From CAYLHX01 sp964383675 (GTDB taxonomy: Bacteria > Patescibacteriota > Gracilibacteria > UBA1369 > LOWO2-01-FULL-3), in assembly GCA_964383675.1 (NCBI GenBank), contig CAYLHX010000022.1, positions 1-23,698 on the forward strand: a stretch of DNA of 23,698 nt. The letters are read 5' to 3'. Below the pieces are notes generated by a model. It ran no database searches. It was not told where the DNA came from and saw only the letters and a list, made by a program, of their open reading frames with translations. The translations under genes and the position numbers were made by a program. This document shows positions 7,291 to 15,098 of this stretch, one piece after another. How positions within the stretch are numbered: the first letter of the stretch is position 1; each line of letters begins with the position of its first letter.

Positions 7291-8745
7291 ATGAAAAAGT
7301 CATTGGCGTTTCTACTGATTGTTACCACTTTTGTGAGCTTTACTTTTGTTGGTTGTCGTAAAAAAACTCCACCGCCGGACCAGAAAGATTATAGTGGAGT
7401 TGAATTGACTTATTATAAGGTTTTTGATGAGGCTGATGTGATTGAGCCGCTTTTGGCGGAGTTTGAAGCAGAGCATCCCGGTCTTAAGATCAACTATAAA
7501 AAGTTTTCGGACTTTGATGAATATCAAAGAACCGTTTTAAATGAGATGGCGGAAGGTGAAGGCCCCGATGTTTTTTCAATGCAAAATACCTGGTTTGCCA
7601 CTAACTTTAAGAAATTGGCGCCAATGCCGGAAAGTTTTGGCGGACCGGAAGATTTTGCGGAAACTTTTGTGGATGTGGCCTATAAAGACTTGGTGCATGT
7701 CGATGTGGACGGTACGAGAAAAATATTCGGTATGCCGATGACGGTTGATACTTTGGCCCTATATTATAATAAGGAGCATTTTGAAGATCGATTGCCTTCT
7801 AAAGGTAAGCCATCTTCAACTTGGGAGGGGATTAAGGAAGATGTGGTTGCCTTGAACAAAGAAGACAACAGTTTTGATCGTTTTGAGGTTTCCGGTATCG
7901 CTATGGGGCGTGGCGACAATATCGATCGAGCGGTGGATATTTTGTATCTGTTGTTTTTGCAGTATGGCGTGAAGTTTTATGACGATCAAATAGCTGAGGC
8001 GACTTTTGCCGGCAAGCATGATGGTAATGTCTCTTTTCCTGCAATAAGTGCTTTGGAGCTCTTTGTCGGCTTCGCCGATCCCGACCAAAAACACTATTCT
8101 TGGAATGAGTTTGTAGTGGATGACGACTCCGATGAACAAGAAATTAAGGCTTTTGCTGAGGGAAAGGTTTCTATGATTATCGGCTATGCCTATACTTATG
8201 ATCTGGTTCTGAATCAAATCAGTGTTTTGGACTCGGTTGGTCAGGCCACGATTGATAAAAGTGCTATAAGGGTGGCACCGGTTCCACAGCTTTACGATCC
8301 GGAGGTCTCTACTGAAAAGCGTGTTACTTATGCCAGTTATTTTGCCGAGACGGTCTCCAGAAATTCTGAGCATCCCGACCTGGCTTGGGAGCTTCTGTTA
8401 TTTTTAACTTCAAAGGATGTGCTGGATGAATATTTTGAAGAAACTCATAACCCTACCAGTCGTCGTGATATGATTTCTGATCAGTCAAAAGATCCAATTT
8501 ATGGTGTTTTTGCCAGTCAGATCGGTTATGCCGAGAGTTTTCCGATTTTGGAATATTACTCATATAAGGGCGTATTTGAGGATTTGATTAATAGAGCAAA
8601 TAATGAGGGTGTGAATAAGAGTGGACTTAGCGACGCTCAGGATCTGATTAATGAGATGATACCGAAAGAAGGGTTTGTTTATGAGGAAATAATAAAAGAT
8701 CCAGATGAGGAAGCTGATAAGGAAGAGGAAGATGTTGAAGAATAA
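7291..8745 (+). CDS. Extracellular solute-binding lipoprotein, family 1 (ABC-type sugar-binding-like)
   Basis: The protein has 484 residues. It starts with a lipoprotein signal peptide: basic MKKS, a hydrophobic core and the lipobox FVGC with Cys22 as the probable lipid anchor, followed by a KKTPPPD linker. The mature part has family-1 solute-binding features. These are LTYYKVFDEADVIEPLLAEFEAEHPG, a hinge strand GPDVFSMQNTWFA, GMPMTVDTLALYYNKEHF near residues 150-168, and the AFAEGKVSMIIGYAY segment. Such proteins deliver sugars or other solutes to an ABC importer. No permease or ATPase gene is next to it, so the partner and ligand are unknown. The C-terminus is a strongly acidic D/E tail. 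The coding end overlaps the next membrane-protein gene by 14 bases, which suggests translational coupling. Confidence 0.85.
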   Translation: MKKSLAFLLIVTTFVSFTFVGCRKKTPPPDQKDYSGVELTYYKVFDEADVIEPLLAEFEAEHPGLKINYKKFSDFDEYQRTVLNEMAEGEGPDVFSMQNTWFATNFKKLAPMPESFGGPEDFAETFVDVAYKDLVHVDVDGTRKIFGMPMTVDTLALYYNKEHFEDRLPSKGKPSSTWEGIKEDVVALNKEDNSFDRFEVSGIAMGRGDNIDRAVDILYLLFLQYGVKFYDDQIAEATFAGKHDGNVSFPAISALELFVGFADPDQKHYSWNEFVVDDDSDEQEIKAFAEGKVSMIIGYAYTYDLVLNQISVLDSVGQATIDKSAIRVAPVPQLYDPEVSTEKRVTYASYFAETVSRNSEHPDLAWELLLFLTSKDVLDEYFEETHNPTSRRDMISDQSKDPIYGVFASQIGYAESFPILEYYSYKGVFEDLINRANNEGVNKSGLSDAQDLINEMIPKEGFVYEEIIKDPDEEADKEEEDVEE

Positions 8746-10042
8746 AAGCGGCATTTTTCGAGCGGGACAATTTTTCTTTTATCTTTTCTTCGCTTTTTTG
8801 CCCTTTCAAATTGACGCTTTGGTATTGAGTGCCGAGATTTTTTTCTCAGGTTTTTTTAACCCCTATTTAACTCACTTTATTTATTTAAGTGATGTTTTTC
8901 TGATTTTGTCACTCTCACTTTTTGCTTTTTCTTCAATGCTGAGAGATGGGTTTTGGAAGAAATTTTCTTTTGGTAATAAAAAATTTCATCTGTTTGTTTT
9001 GTCATTATTGGGTGCGATGTTTCTCGGCACCTGGGTTGGTGCCGATTTTTTGAATTCACTGCTCTATTTTTTACGTTTTCTGGAATTTTATCTGGTCTTT
9101 TTGTTGTTGAGTAATAAAGTTGTTGATATTAAAAAATTACTTACTATGGTGGTCTTTATGATGACATTTTTGGCGGCCATAGGAATATTCCAGTTTTTAC
9201 TTCAGGAGTCATTGGGGCTGAGGTTTTTCGGTGAACCTTTGGTCTCTTCAAGAGAGCTTGGGGTGGCTAAAATAGATGTTTTGGGAGAAAGCTATTTGAG
9301 AGCTTATAGTGTTTTTTCACATCCGAATTTATTTGCCGGATATTTGGTGTTTTCACTGATTTTTTCTTTTTATCTTTTTCGCTTTATGCCACGAGCTATG
9401 GCTTTTTGTCTTTTGGTCTCACTATTGGCCTTAGTTTTAACCTTTTCTCGCAGTGCTTTCTTAGCACTTTTTGTGGCAGCATTATTTTATTTCTCATTTT
9501 ATGGTTCAAAGCAATTACTGAAGGTTATCTTGCTGACTTTTTTGCTGGTACTGCTTGCGCTTTTGTTTTTGAATGTCGAAACACTTTTGGTTGAACGTTT
9601 CTTCTTCCTGAGCAGTGATGCCCTGTCTGAACGCTTAAAGTATGTTGATATTGCTCTTAACATGATTGGTGAAAACATTTGGGGTGTTGGTTTCGGCAAT
9701 TTTACTTTAGTGATGCAGCAGTACTATCTTTTCAAGCTCGACCCCTGGTTGTTTCAACCTGTTCACAATATTTATCTTTTGGCTTTTGCGGAGCTGGGTA
9801 TTTTGGGTGGAATAATTTTGCTGTTTTTATTTTTATACTCCGCTTTGCTCTTGCTTAGGAAAGTGAAAATTGTTAAGAGGGAACGCGACTTTGTAGCGAT
9901 GGTTTTTTCGCTTTTGATTGCGGTATTGATTATTGGCTTTTTTGATCACTATTTACTCACCCTTTACCAAGGACAAGCGCTTATGTGGTTTTGCCTTGGT
10001 TTGATTTTTTTGATTGTTTCTCAGGAAAAAAAGTTTTTGTAG
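8732..10042 (+). CDS. O-antigen ligase / Wzy-polymerase-like polytopic membrane protein
   Basis: The protein has about 436 residues and roughly ten to twelve membrane spans. Two short motifs of the Wzy_C (O-antigen ligase) family are visible: LTFSRSAFLAL in the middle and, in a large outward loop, GFGNFTL followed by PVHNIYLLAFAELGILGG. Family members transfer undecaprenyl-linked glycans to an acceptor or polymerise them outside the membrane. In an organism that may lack LPS, the acceptor could be a glycoprotein or surface polymer; this is inference. I chose the ATG at 8732 because GGAAGAGGAAG lies immediately upstream and the overlap with the lipoprotein gene is then 14 bases. An in-frame ATG at 8705 is the alternative. 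The 3' end overlaps convergent fmt by 22 bases. Confidence 0.8.
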   Translation: MLKNKSGIFRAGQFFFYLFFAFLPFQIDALVLSAEIFFSGFFNPYLTHFIYLSDVFLILSLSLFAFSSMLRDGFWKKFSFGNKKFHLFVLSLLGAMFLGTWVGADFLNSLLYFLRFLEFYLVFLLLSNKVVDIKKLLTMVVFMMTFLAAIGIFQFLLQESLGLRFFGEPLVSSRELGVAKIDVLGESYLRAYSVFSHPNLFAGYLVFSLIFSFYLFRFMPRAMAFCLLVSLLALVLTFSRSAFLALFVAALFYFSFYGSKQLLKVILLTFLLVLLALLFLNVETLLVERFFFLSSDALSERLKYVDIALNMIGENIWGVGFGNFTLVMQQYYLFKLDPWLFQPVHNIYLLAFAELGILGGIILLFLFLYSALLLLRKVKIVKRERDFVAMVFSLLIAVLIIGFFDHYLLTLYQGQALMWFCLGLIFLIVSQEKKFL

Positions 10043-10929
10043 CCGTTTATAAAGCTTTGCACATCCATTTCTTTTTTACCTTCGATCTGAAGAGTTTTTG
10101 GTAGTAAATTACCTTGTCCGGTTTTGATTTTTAACTGACCGTTATCGAGAAAAAACTGGCCCGAATTTTGCCCCTTGCTATCTGAATTTTCAAAGTTGGC
10201 CTTAAGAATTTTTAATTTTTTGTTCTGGAAAATGGTAAAGGCTGAGGGCCAAGGGGTGTAGGCCCGGATCATATTATGAATTTCTTCAGCACTTTTGCTC
10301 CAATCTATTTTTCCATCATTTTTTTCTATTTTTTCACAGTAGGTTGCTTTGTTTTCTTCTTGCGCTATTGGTGTGAGATGTCCATTGGTTACATCGATTA
10401 AGACCGGAACAATAAGTTCAGTGGACTTTTTTGAAAGTTTTTCTGTGAGGGAGGTGAGGTCGTCCTTTTCTTCGATCTCGACTCTTTTGAGTAGATAGAT
10501 CGCTCCGTGATCGAGTTTGCTATCCATCTTCATGAAGGAAACTCCGCTGCTTGCGTCACCGTTGAGGAGGGCGGCTTGGATGGGGGAGGCCCCGCGGTAT
10601 TTTGGTAGTAGCGATGCGTGAATGTTAAGCGGGGCGATTTTTGGTACTTTGAGTACCTCTTCCGGTAGAATCATTCCGAAGGCAACGACCACAAAGAAGT
10701 CTACATCCAAATCTTTGGTCATCTTTCTTAGTTCCGCTTTGTTTTGCGGTTGATAGACTTTCAAATTCAGTTCGATTGCCGCCTCTTTGACAGCTGGAGC
10801 AGTTAAAGTTGCTTTGCGACCGACCGGCTTATCCGGTTGCGTAAAAACAGCGGTTATCTCTATAAGTTGGCTGGAAGCCAATCCCTTTAAAATTGGAACC
10901 GAGAACTGGGGTGTGCCCAGAAATGCCAC
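10021..10929 (-). CDS. fmt: Methionyl-tRNA formyltransferase
   Basis: The protein has about 302 residues from a GTG start. It formylates initiator Met-tRNA with 10-formyl-tetrahydrofolate. VAFLGTPQFSVPIL, FTQPDKPVGR, VVAFGMILPEEVL, PLNIHASLLPKYRGASPIQAALLNGD (the N-H-D catalytic set) and SFMKMDSKLDHGAIY are diagnostic. The C-terminal tRNA-binding domain has IRAYTPWPSAFT. Homologs usually begin 2-4 residues before VAFLGTP, but no ATG exists there. A strong AGGAGG lies nine bases upstream of the GTG at 10927-10929, which I take as the start. The frame stays open to a TTG at 10995. It ends with a TGA, one of three in this window. It is divergent from the DHH gene. Confidence 0.95.
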   Translation of the reverse strand: MAFLGTPQFSVPILKGLASSQLIEITAVFTQPDKPVGRKATLTAPAVKEAAIELNLKVYQPQNKAELRKMTKDLDVDFFVVVAFGMILPEEVLKVPKIAPLNIHASLLPKYRGASPIQAALLNGDASSGVSFMKMDSKLDHGAIYLLKRVEIEEKDDLTSLTEKLSKKSTELIVPVLIDVTNGHLTPIAQEENKATYCEKIEKNDGKIDWSKSAEEIHNMIRAYTPWPSAFTIFQNKKLKILKANFENSDSKGQNSGQFFLDNGQLKIKTGQGNLLPKTLQIEGKKEMDVQSFINGYKNFFS

Positions 10930-10953
10930 TTTGATTTTCCTCCTCTTTAGCAC

Positions 10954-10981
10954 TTGCTTTTTTGTAAAAAACTTGTATAAT
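10954..10981 (+). promoter_or_regulatory. Predicted promoter of the DHH phosphoesterase gene
   Basis: TTGCTT (10954-10959), a 16-base spacer and a perfect TATAAT (10976-10981) lie in the gap divergent from fmt. The predicted start is near 10988. The transcript's first bases contain a small inverted repeat, CCCTT-TATC-AAGGG (10985-10998). Its right arm, AAGGG, is also the only Shine-Dalgarno-like sequence before the ATG at 11003. Confidence 0.6.
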
Positions 10982-11002
10982 TCACCCTTTATCAAGGGAT
11001 TT

Positions 11003-11986
11003 ATGCAGCAATTGTATACTAAAATTAGAGAAAAATTAAATGAAGCTGAGAAAATTTTGATTATTTCTCACCGTAAACCCGATGCCGACACATTGGGTGC
11101 TGCCATAAGCCTGAAAATTGTATTGGATAAACAGGCGAAAAAAGTGAAGTTGGCCTGTATTGACCGTCCCGGAGCGGCTTTTAACTTTTTGCCATTGATT
11201 GATCAGTTTGAAACGGAGTTCGTGTTAACGGATTTTGATCTTATAATCATTGTTGATGCGGGGGCTTCCTATATGACTGATTTTCATCTCAAATATGAAA
11301 ATCTTTTTAAATCGGATCTATCAATAATAAATATAGACCATCACGCCTCTAACGATAACTTTGGGACAATTAATTTGGTAGATGCTTCCGCGGCCTCTAC
11401 AACTTTGATTCTCTATCGCATGTTTAAAGATTGGGGTGTAGAGATCAATGATGATACTGCGACTTGTCTCTTGGCCGGAATATATGGTGATACTGGCAGT
11501 TTTATGCACTCTAATACCAGCGAAGAGGTTTTACGAGTGGCGGCTGATCTTATGGAGTGTGGTGGCCATATCGGGCCGGTGGCTAAGAATCTTTTTAAGA
11601 GTACATCTTTGCCGACTTTAAAGCTTTGGGGAAAAGTTTTGGAAAATACGCAGATTACCGAGGATCATGTTGTGGTTTCGGTGATCAAAGAGGAGGATTA
11701 TGATATGGCTGGAGCTTCTCCAGAAGAATTGAGTGGGGTGGTGGACTATTTGAACATGATTCCGGATACCAAGTTTGCTGTTTTGTTAAATGAGGATCGA
11801 AAAGGAAACGTGAAAGGTTCATTACGTACACGTGAAGAGTCTATTGACCTTTCCAGAATTGCTGCTGTTTTTGGCGGTGGTGGTCACCCAAAGGCCTCAG
11901 GATTTTCACTTCCGGGTAAATTGCAGGAAGAAATTCGCTATACGATAGTTTCCGACGATATGTCAAAAAAATCTTTAGAGTTTTAG
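11003..11986 (+). CDS. nrnA: DHH/DHHA1 phosphoesterase (NrnA-like oligoribonuclease / pAp phosphatase)
   Basis: The protein has 327 residues. HRKPDADTLGAAISL (His23, Asp27, Asp29), IIVDAGA, NIDHHASNDNFG (the DHH motif) and GIYGDTGSFMHSNTS are the manganese-binding motifs of the DHH domain. The C-terminal DHHA1 domain ends with AAVFGGGGHPKASGFSLPG, the GGGH substrate-binding signature. Proteins of this length and layout degrade nanoRNA or dephosphorylate pAp, and some hydrolyse cyclic dinucleotide products. The sequence does not settle which. The frame is open further upstream (to 10787), but the ATG at 11003 fits the promoter and the homolog length. The first motif reads PDADTLGA rather than the commoner PDGDxxGS. 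Confidence 0.85.
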   Translation: MQQLYTKIREKLNEAEKILIISHRKPDADTLGAAISLKIVLDKQAKKVKLACIDRPGAAFNFLPLIDQFETEFVLTDFDLIIIVDAGASYMTDFHLKYENLFKSDLSIINIDHHASNDNFGTINLVDASAASTTLILYRMFKDWGVEINDDTATCLLAGIYGDTGSFMHSNTSEEVLRVAADLMECGGHIGPVAKNLFKSTSLPTLKLWGKVLENTQITEDHVVVSVIKEEDYDMAGASPEELSGVVDYLNMIPDTKFAVLLNEDRKGNVKGSLRTREESIDLSRIAAVFGGGGHPKASGFSLPGKLQEEIRYTIVSDDMSKKSLEF

Positions 11987-12039
11987 TTTATCTATCTTGG
12001 AAAGTTTGTTAGTTTGTCTTTTGATATTTTATCTTAAAA

Positions 12040-12996
12040 ATGCTCAAAAACTTTTTCGCCGGTCTCCTTGTTTTTCTTTTTGTTTCAGTTTCTCTGCCAA
12101 TTGGGATTGTTTTTGCCATGAAGCATACCCTTAATGATCAGGAACTTTATAAAGGGGAATTGGTTGATGTTGTTTATACCGGACTCGTTGAAAAATGGCC
12201 GGAGAGCGTGGATTATTCAGGCTTATCAATAATAGATGAACAGCTTTTACGTGACGTATTGGTAAGTGTGGTTAGAGAAGAAGATGTAGGGCAGATGATC
12301 GATGCTTTTATTGAGCAAGCCACGGAGGCTCGCGCGGATGGGGGAGTTGTTACTTTCACTATTCCTTTTGATTGGTTTGTGGAAAAAACGGATTTGATGT
12401 CGGAAGAGATTGCCGGTTACCTTTATGAAAACTTGGAGACTTGCGCTGTTCCCGCGGAGGAGAGCTTGGAGCCCATTGATTATTTTTCATGTGTTCCTGC
12501 GGATATTGCCGAGATTGATTTTGTTAATGCCTTGCGTTTTGATTTGGATAGTAAGTTGTTCAGTAATGTGCCGGATGAGTTAACGTTTGCTCTTAACGTA
12601 CCAAATGAGACTGATGGTCCAGTACTTGAAACTTTTGCCAAGATGATAAATAAAATTTTATTTTTGGGGTTGGCCTTACAGATTTTGATTTTGGTTATTC
12701 TATCTGCAGTAATGTTTAGACCACCGTCTAAATTGTCTAAATGGTTGGCCAAAGCATTTTTTTCAGCTTCAACAATGCTCATTATTGCTCTTGTTTCTTT
12801 GCGTTCTTTGTTGAGCTCCGATACCGTTGTCACGGCTCTTGGGGAATATTCTTACATGATTGGCTTTGTGGAGTTTTTAGGGTCGGCGATGTTGGCTAAG
12901 ATGTTGATATATCTTTTGCCGATTTCGATTTTATCCCTTATCATACTTATTGTTTCAATAAGATTTTTAAGAGACCAAGAAGGTGAGCCACAATAA
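12040..12996 (+). CDS. Unknown membrane protein with large extracytoplasmic domain
   Basis: The protein has 318 residues and I do not recognise the family. Residues 4-27 form a signal-anchor-like segment. A soluble acidic region of about 170 residues follows, with FTIPFDWFVEKTDLM near its middle and two Cys about 15 residues apart (ETCAVP and YFSCVP) that could form a disulfide outside the membrane. The C-terminal third has about four hydrophobic spans (about 206-226, 237-257, 270-287 and 288-308) and ends with a charged tail. The next gene starts inside its last codons (14-base overlap), so the two membrane proteins are probably made together. It follows the DHH gene by 53 bases. Confidence 0.75.
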   Translation: MLKNFFAGLLVFLFVSVSLPIGIVFAMKHTLNDQELYKGELVDVVYTGLVEKWPESVDYSGLSIIDEQLLRDVLVSVVREEDVGQMIDAFIEQATEARADGGVVTFTIPFDWFVEKTDLMSEEIAGYLYENLETCAVPAEESLEPIDYFSCVPADIAEIDFVNALRFDLDSKLFSNVPDELTFALNVPNETDGPVLETFAKMINKILFLGLALQILILVILSAVMFRPPSKLSKWLAKAFFSASTMLIIALVSLRSLLSSDTVVTALGEYSYMIGFVEFLGSAMLAKMLIYLLPISILSLIILIVSIRFLRDQEGEPQ

Positions 12997-13369
12997 ATAT
13001 ATAATAGTTATCGCTTTTGCCGGAATGATGGCCTGGTTGGGCTTGATTGTGGTAATAAACAAACTTAGTCCTTATGAAAATATGGGGCTCTCTTTGCCGT
13101 TGTTTTTTGTAACCTTACTTATTGCTCTGGCCTGCACTTTTACGGTTGTAGGTTTTTACTTTCGGTTTTGGTTGTTTCAGCATGAGGTTTTCTATAAACA
13201 TATTTCAATTGCCCTGAGACAGGGGATATTCCTCTCTCTAATTGCTTGTTTTTGTTTGGTATTCCAAATGCTCCGGGTGCTTAGTTGGTGGTCCGGTTTC
13301 TTTGTGGTTGTTGTTTTTATGCTTTTGGAATTTTACTTTTCCTCCAGAGATTCGGAGGTTGCTTCCTGA
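12983..13369 (+). CDS. Small four-span membrane protein of unknown function
   Basis: The protein has 128 residues from a GTG start and I do not recognise the family. About four hydrophobic segments are visible: VIAFAGMMAWLGLIVVI, LPLFFVTLLIALACTF, IFLSLIACFCLVF and GFFVVVVFMLLEFYF. The loops are short. There is a conserved-looking FYFRFWLFQHEVFYKHI between spans two and three. The start codon lies inside the end of the upstream membrane-protein gene, indicating co-translation. An alternative start would be an internal ATG at codon 15 or 16. It ends with TGA and overlaps convergent lepB by 37 bases on the opposite strand. Short proteins like this are frequent beside lepB-type or cell-envelope genes, but no function can be read from this. 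Confidence 0.7.
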   Translation: MSHNKYIIVIAFAGMMAWLGLIVVINKLSPYENMGLSLPLFFVTLLIALACTFTVVGFYFRFWLFQHEVFYKHISIALRQGIFLSLIACFCLVFQMLRVLSWWSGFFVVVVFMLLEFYFSSRDSEVAS

Positions 13370-14013
13370 TATGGGGGATCTTTGATGACTCTCATATTGC
13401 CTATCGGCCACCAAACCAGCCAAGCTTTTCCACGAATAAGATCTTGATGTACAAAAGCTTTTTCGGGTTCGTCTTTGCATTTTATGTCGATTGAACTTAA
13501 AAAGCAGCTGCGGGAATCTGTACTGGACATGCGGTTATCTCCCAGAACAAAGTAATGATCTTGAGGTACTTCAAACACTTTGAAATCACTAAAAATCGGC
13601 TGGGTATTACCCTTGTTGCGTTCGTTCAAATAGTTTTCTTCCAGCTGCATAACTTGATTATCGACAGTATTTACAAATACCTCACCATCTTGAATTTCCA
13701 CTGTTTCTCCCGGCAGACCTATGACGCGCTTGATGTAGTATTTATCGCTGTCTTCCCCGGTTTTAAAGACTACGATATCGCCTCTCTCAGGTTCGGAAAA
13801 AAGGTAGGTGGCTTCATTGATAATTATTTTCTCCCCATAGCTATTAACACATTCTTCATCTATCAGGTTTAGGGTGTCACACATGGAGGCGCCGGAAACA
13901 TCAAAAGGAGCGATTATCCATTTTTGAATTACTACAACTAAAAATAAAATTATAGCTCCATTAACCGCTAAATCCAGAAACCAGAGTAGAATTTTTTTTG
14001 TTTTCTCATGCAT
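13333..14013 (-). CDS. lepB: Type I signal peptidase
   Basis: The protein has 226 residues. One N-terminal membrane span (about 11-33) anchors an outward catalytic domain, which cleaves signal peptides after export. The nucleophile Ser43 lies in VSGASMCDTL and the general base Lys95 in KYYIKRVIGLPGE. GDIVVFK and VLGDNRMSSTDSR are the remaining family boxes. The usual S-M-x-P-T-L is S-M-C-D-T-L here, with Asp in place of Pro. Cys45/Cys55 and Cys170/Cys179 form two close pairs that could be disulfides. The first GDSM residue is Ala42 rather than Asp/Asn. It is transcribed divergently from the PH-domain gene with overlapping promoters. Confidence 0.95.
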   Translation of the reverse strand: MHEKTKKILLWFLDLAVNGAIILFLVVVIQKWIIAPFDVSGASMCDTLNLIDEECVNSYGEKIIINEATYLFSEPERGDIVVFKTGEDSDKYYIKRVIGLPGETVEIQDGEVFVNTVDNQVMQLEENYLNERNKGNTQPIFSDFKVFEVPQDHYFVLGDNRMSSTDSRSCFLSSIDIKCKDEPEKAFVHQDLIRGKAWLVWWPIGNMRVIKDPPYQEATSESLEEK

Positions 14014-14021
14014 GTGCGAAT

Positions 14022-14050
14022 ATTCTATATTTTTTGCTAAACCTTTACAA
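14022..14050 (-). promoter_or_regulatory. Predicted promoter of lepB
   Basis: On the minus strand, TTGTAA (14045-14050) and TAGAAT (14022-14027) are 17 bases apart. The start of transcription would be near 14015, almost on the ATG (14013), so the message would be leaderless. Its -35 box lies between the -35 and -10 boxes of the opposite promoter. Confidence 0.45.
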
Positions 14051-14061
14051 TAGTATATAAT
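14034..14061 (+). promoter_or_regulatory. Predicted promoter of the PH-domain gene cluster
   Basis: TTGCTA (14034-14039) and TATAAT (14056-14061) have a 16-base spacer, the same layout as before 11003 and 3266. It interleaves with the lepB promoter on the other strand, so the two polymerases would compete for this site. The leader before the ATG at 14084 is about 16 bases. Confidence 0.55.
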
Positions 14062-14083
14062 TGATCAGGTATTTAATATTTCT

Positions 14084-14677
14084 ATGAAGTTTAGAGACAG
14101 ACTTTTCGCAGGACATTTAGATGATGGGGAAAGAATTTTGGACATAGCCCACAAGCATATTTTGGTTTTGAAGATCAATTCAGCCAAGACACTGTTTTTT
14201 GGAATTTTGATGCCGATATTGGGATACTATTTGTTTCCTCAGTTACCATTGGTATTTGTAATTTGGGGCGCGGTTGGTGTTTTCGGTCTGATCTATCATT
14301 TTGTGGACTGGTTTTATGATGCCTGGCTTTTAACTAATGTTGGGGTTATCGATATTGAGCGTAACGGCTTTTTTGACGTTACCTCTACGCGAATCGACTA
14401 TCACATGATTGAAGGTATTTCTTATAATATTAAAGGCATTATTCCCACTCTTTTTAATTATGGTGATATTACTATTGATAAACTGGGTGCTAAAACTTCG
14501 GTTGGTTTGATCGATGCCTCCAATCCTCGTAAGCTTGAGCGCCTAGTTATGAAGTACCAGGAAAAATATGTTTTTGAACGTAGTGTGCGTGATCATGATG
14601 CCTTGAAAAACATGCTTTCGGAGATGATTGCTTATCACATTCAGAATAAAAAAGTAAAAATTCCTAAACGCGACTAA
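14084..14677 (+). CDS. Bacterial PH-domain (bPH2/YdbS-like) membrane protein
   Basis: The protein has 197 residues. The N-terminal soluble stretch contains GHLDDGERILDIAHKH, a common opening of bPH proteins. It is followed by a paired hydrophobic hairpin (about residues 42-75) and a soluble region. That region contains AWLLTNVGVIDIERNGFFDVTSTRIDYHMIEGIS and NYGDITIDKL, the strand pattern of YdbS-type PH domains (the T-x-x-R-I hinge and the (Y/F)G-x-I-x-I strand). Such proteins are membrane-associated, and the function of most is unknown. It begins a tight plus-strand cluster: the next gene follows after two bases. Confidence 0.75.
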   Translation: MKFRDRLFAGHLDDGERILDIAHKHILVLKINSAKTLFFGILMPILGYYLFPQLPLVFVIWGAVGVFGLIYHFVDWFYDAWLLTNVGVIDIERNGFFDVTSTRIDYHMIEGISYNIKGIIPTLFNYGDITIDKLGAKTSVGLIDASNPRKLERLVMKYQEKYVFERSVRDHDALKNMLSEMIAYHIQNKKVKIPKRD

Positions 14678-14679
14678 TT

Positions 14680-15093
14680 ATGCCAGAATGGATCGTCTAC
14701 CTGCTTATCGGATTTTTGATTTTTGACTCTATAGTAATCTATTTTGTGCTTTCTCGAAGGCGTAGAGTCAGATCTTTTCGAGCGGAAGAGCATCAATATA
14801 TTCGTTCACATTGGATCCGTATTTTGGATATGTCAAAGAATAATATGATGGGAGCTATTCTGGACGCTGATAAATTACTCGATTATGCATTAACCAAGCA
14901 TGGCTTTCAGGGGACGCTGGGAGAAAAATTGAAGAAGTCCGGTCCCAGATTTTCGGATTTGAATGGAGTGTGGTCGGCGCACAAATTGAGGAATCAGGCG
15001 GCGCATGAGATGGGCAATGTTGATCATTCAAGAGGAAAGATGGCTTTGCAGCAGTTTAAAAGGGCGTTAAACGATTTAGGGGCTAATCTTTAA
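14680..15093 (+). CDS. Membrane-anchored HEPN-like protein (Rx4H motif), function unknown
   Basis: The protein has 137 residues. One N-terminal membrane helix (about 5-24) is followed by an RRRRVR stop-transfer patch, so the rest is cytoplasmic. The helical remainder contains ADKLLDYALTKHGFQG, LGEKLKKSGPRFSDL and AHKLRNQAAHEMG. The RNQAAH stretch is an R-N-x3-H arrangement like the catalytic Rx4-6H of HEPN-domain RNases. The preceding helices resemble HEPN proteins that sense or cut RNA. The assignment is inferred from short motifs. It sits two bases after the PH-domain gene and five bases before the coaE-like gene, in an operon-like run. Confidence 0.6.
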   Translation: MPEWIVYLLIGFLIFDSIVIYFVLSRRRRVRSFRAEEHQYIRSHWIRILDMSKNNMMGAILDADKLLDYALTKHGFQGTLGEKLKKSGPRFSDLNGVWSAHKLRNQAAHEMGNVDHSRGKMALQQFKRALNDLGANL

Positions 15094-15098
15094 TTACT

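Noticed and set aside
10787..11002. Extended N-terminus for the DHH protein
   Set aside because: The extra 72 codons run antisense through fmt and the promoter. The ATG at 11003 fits the family start and the TATAAT box.
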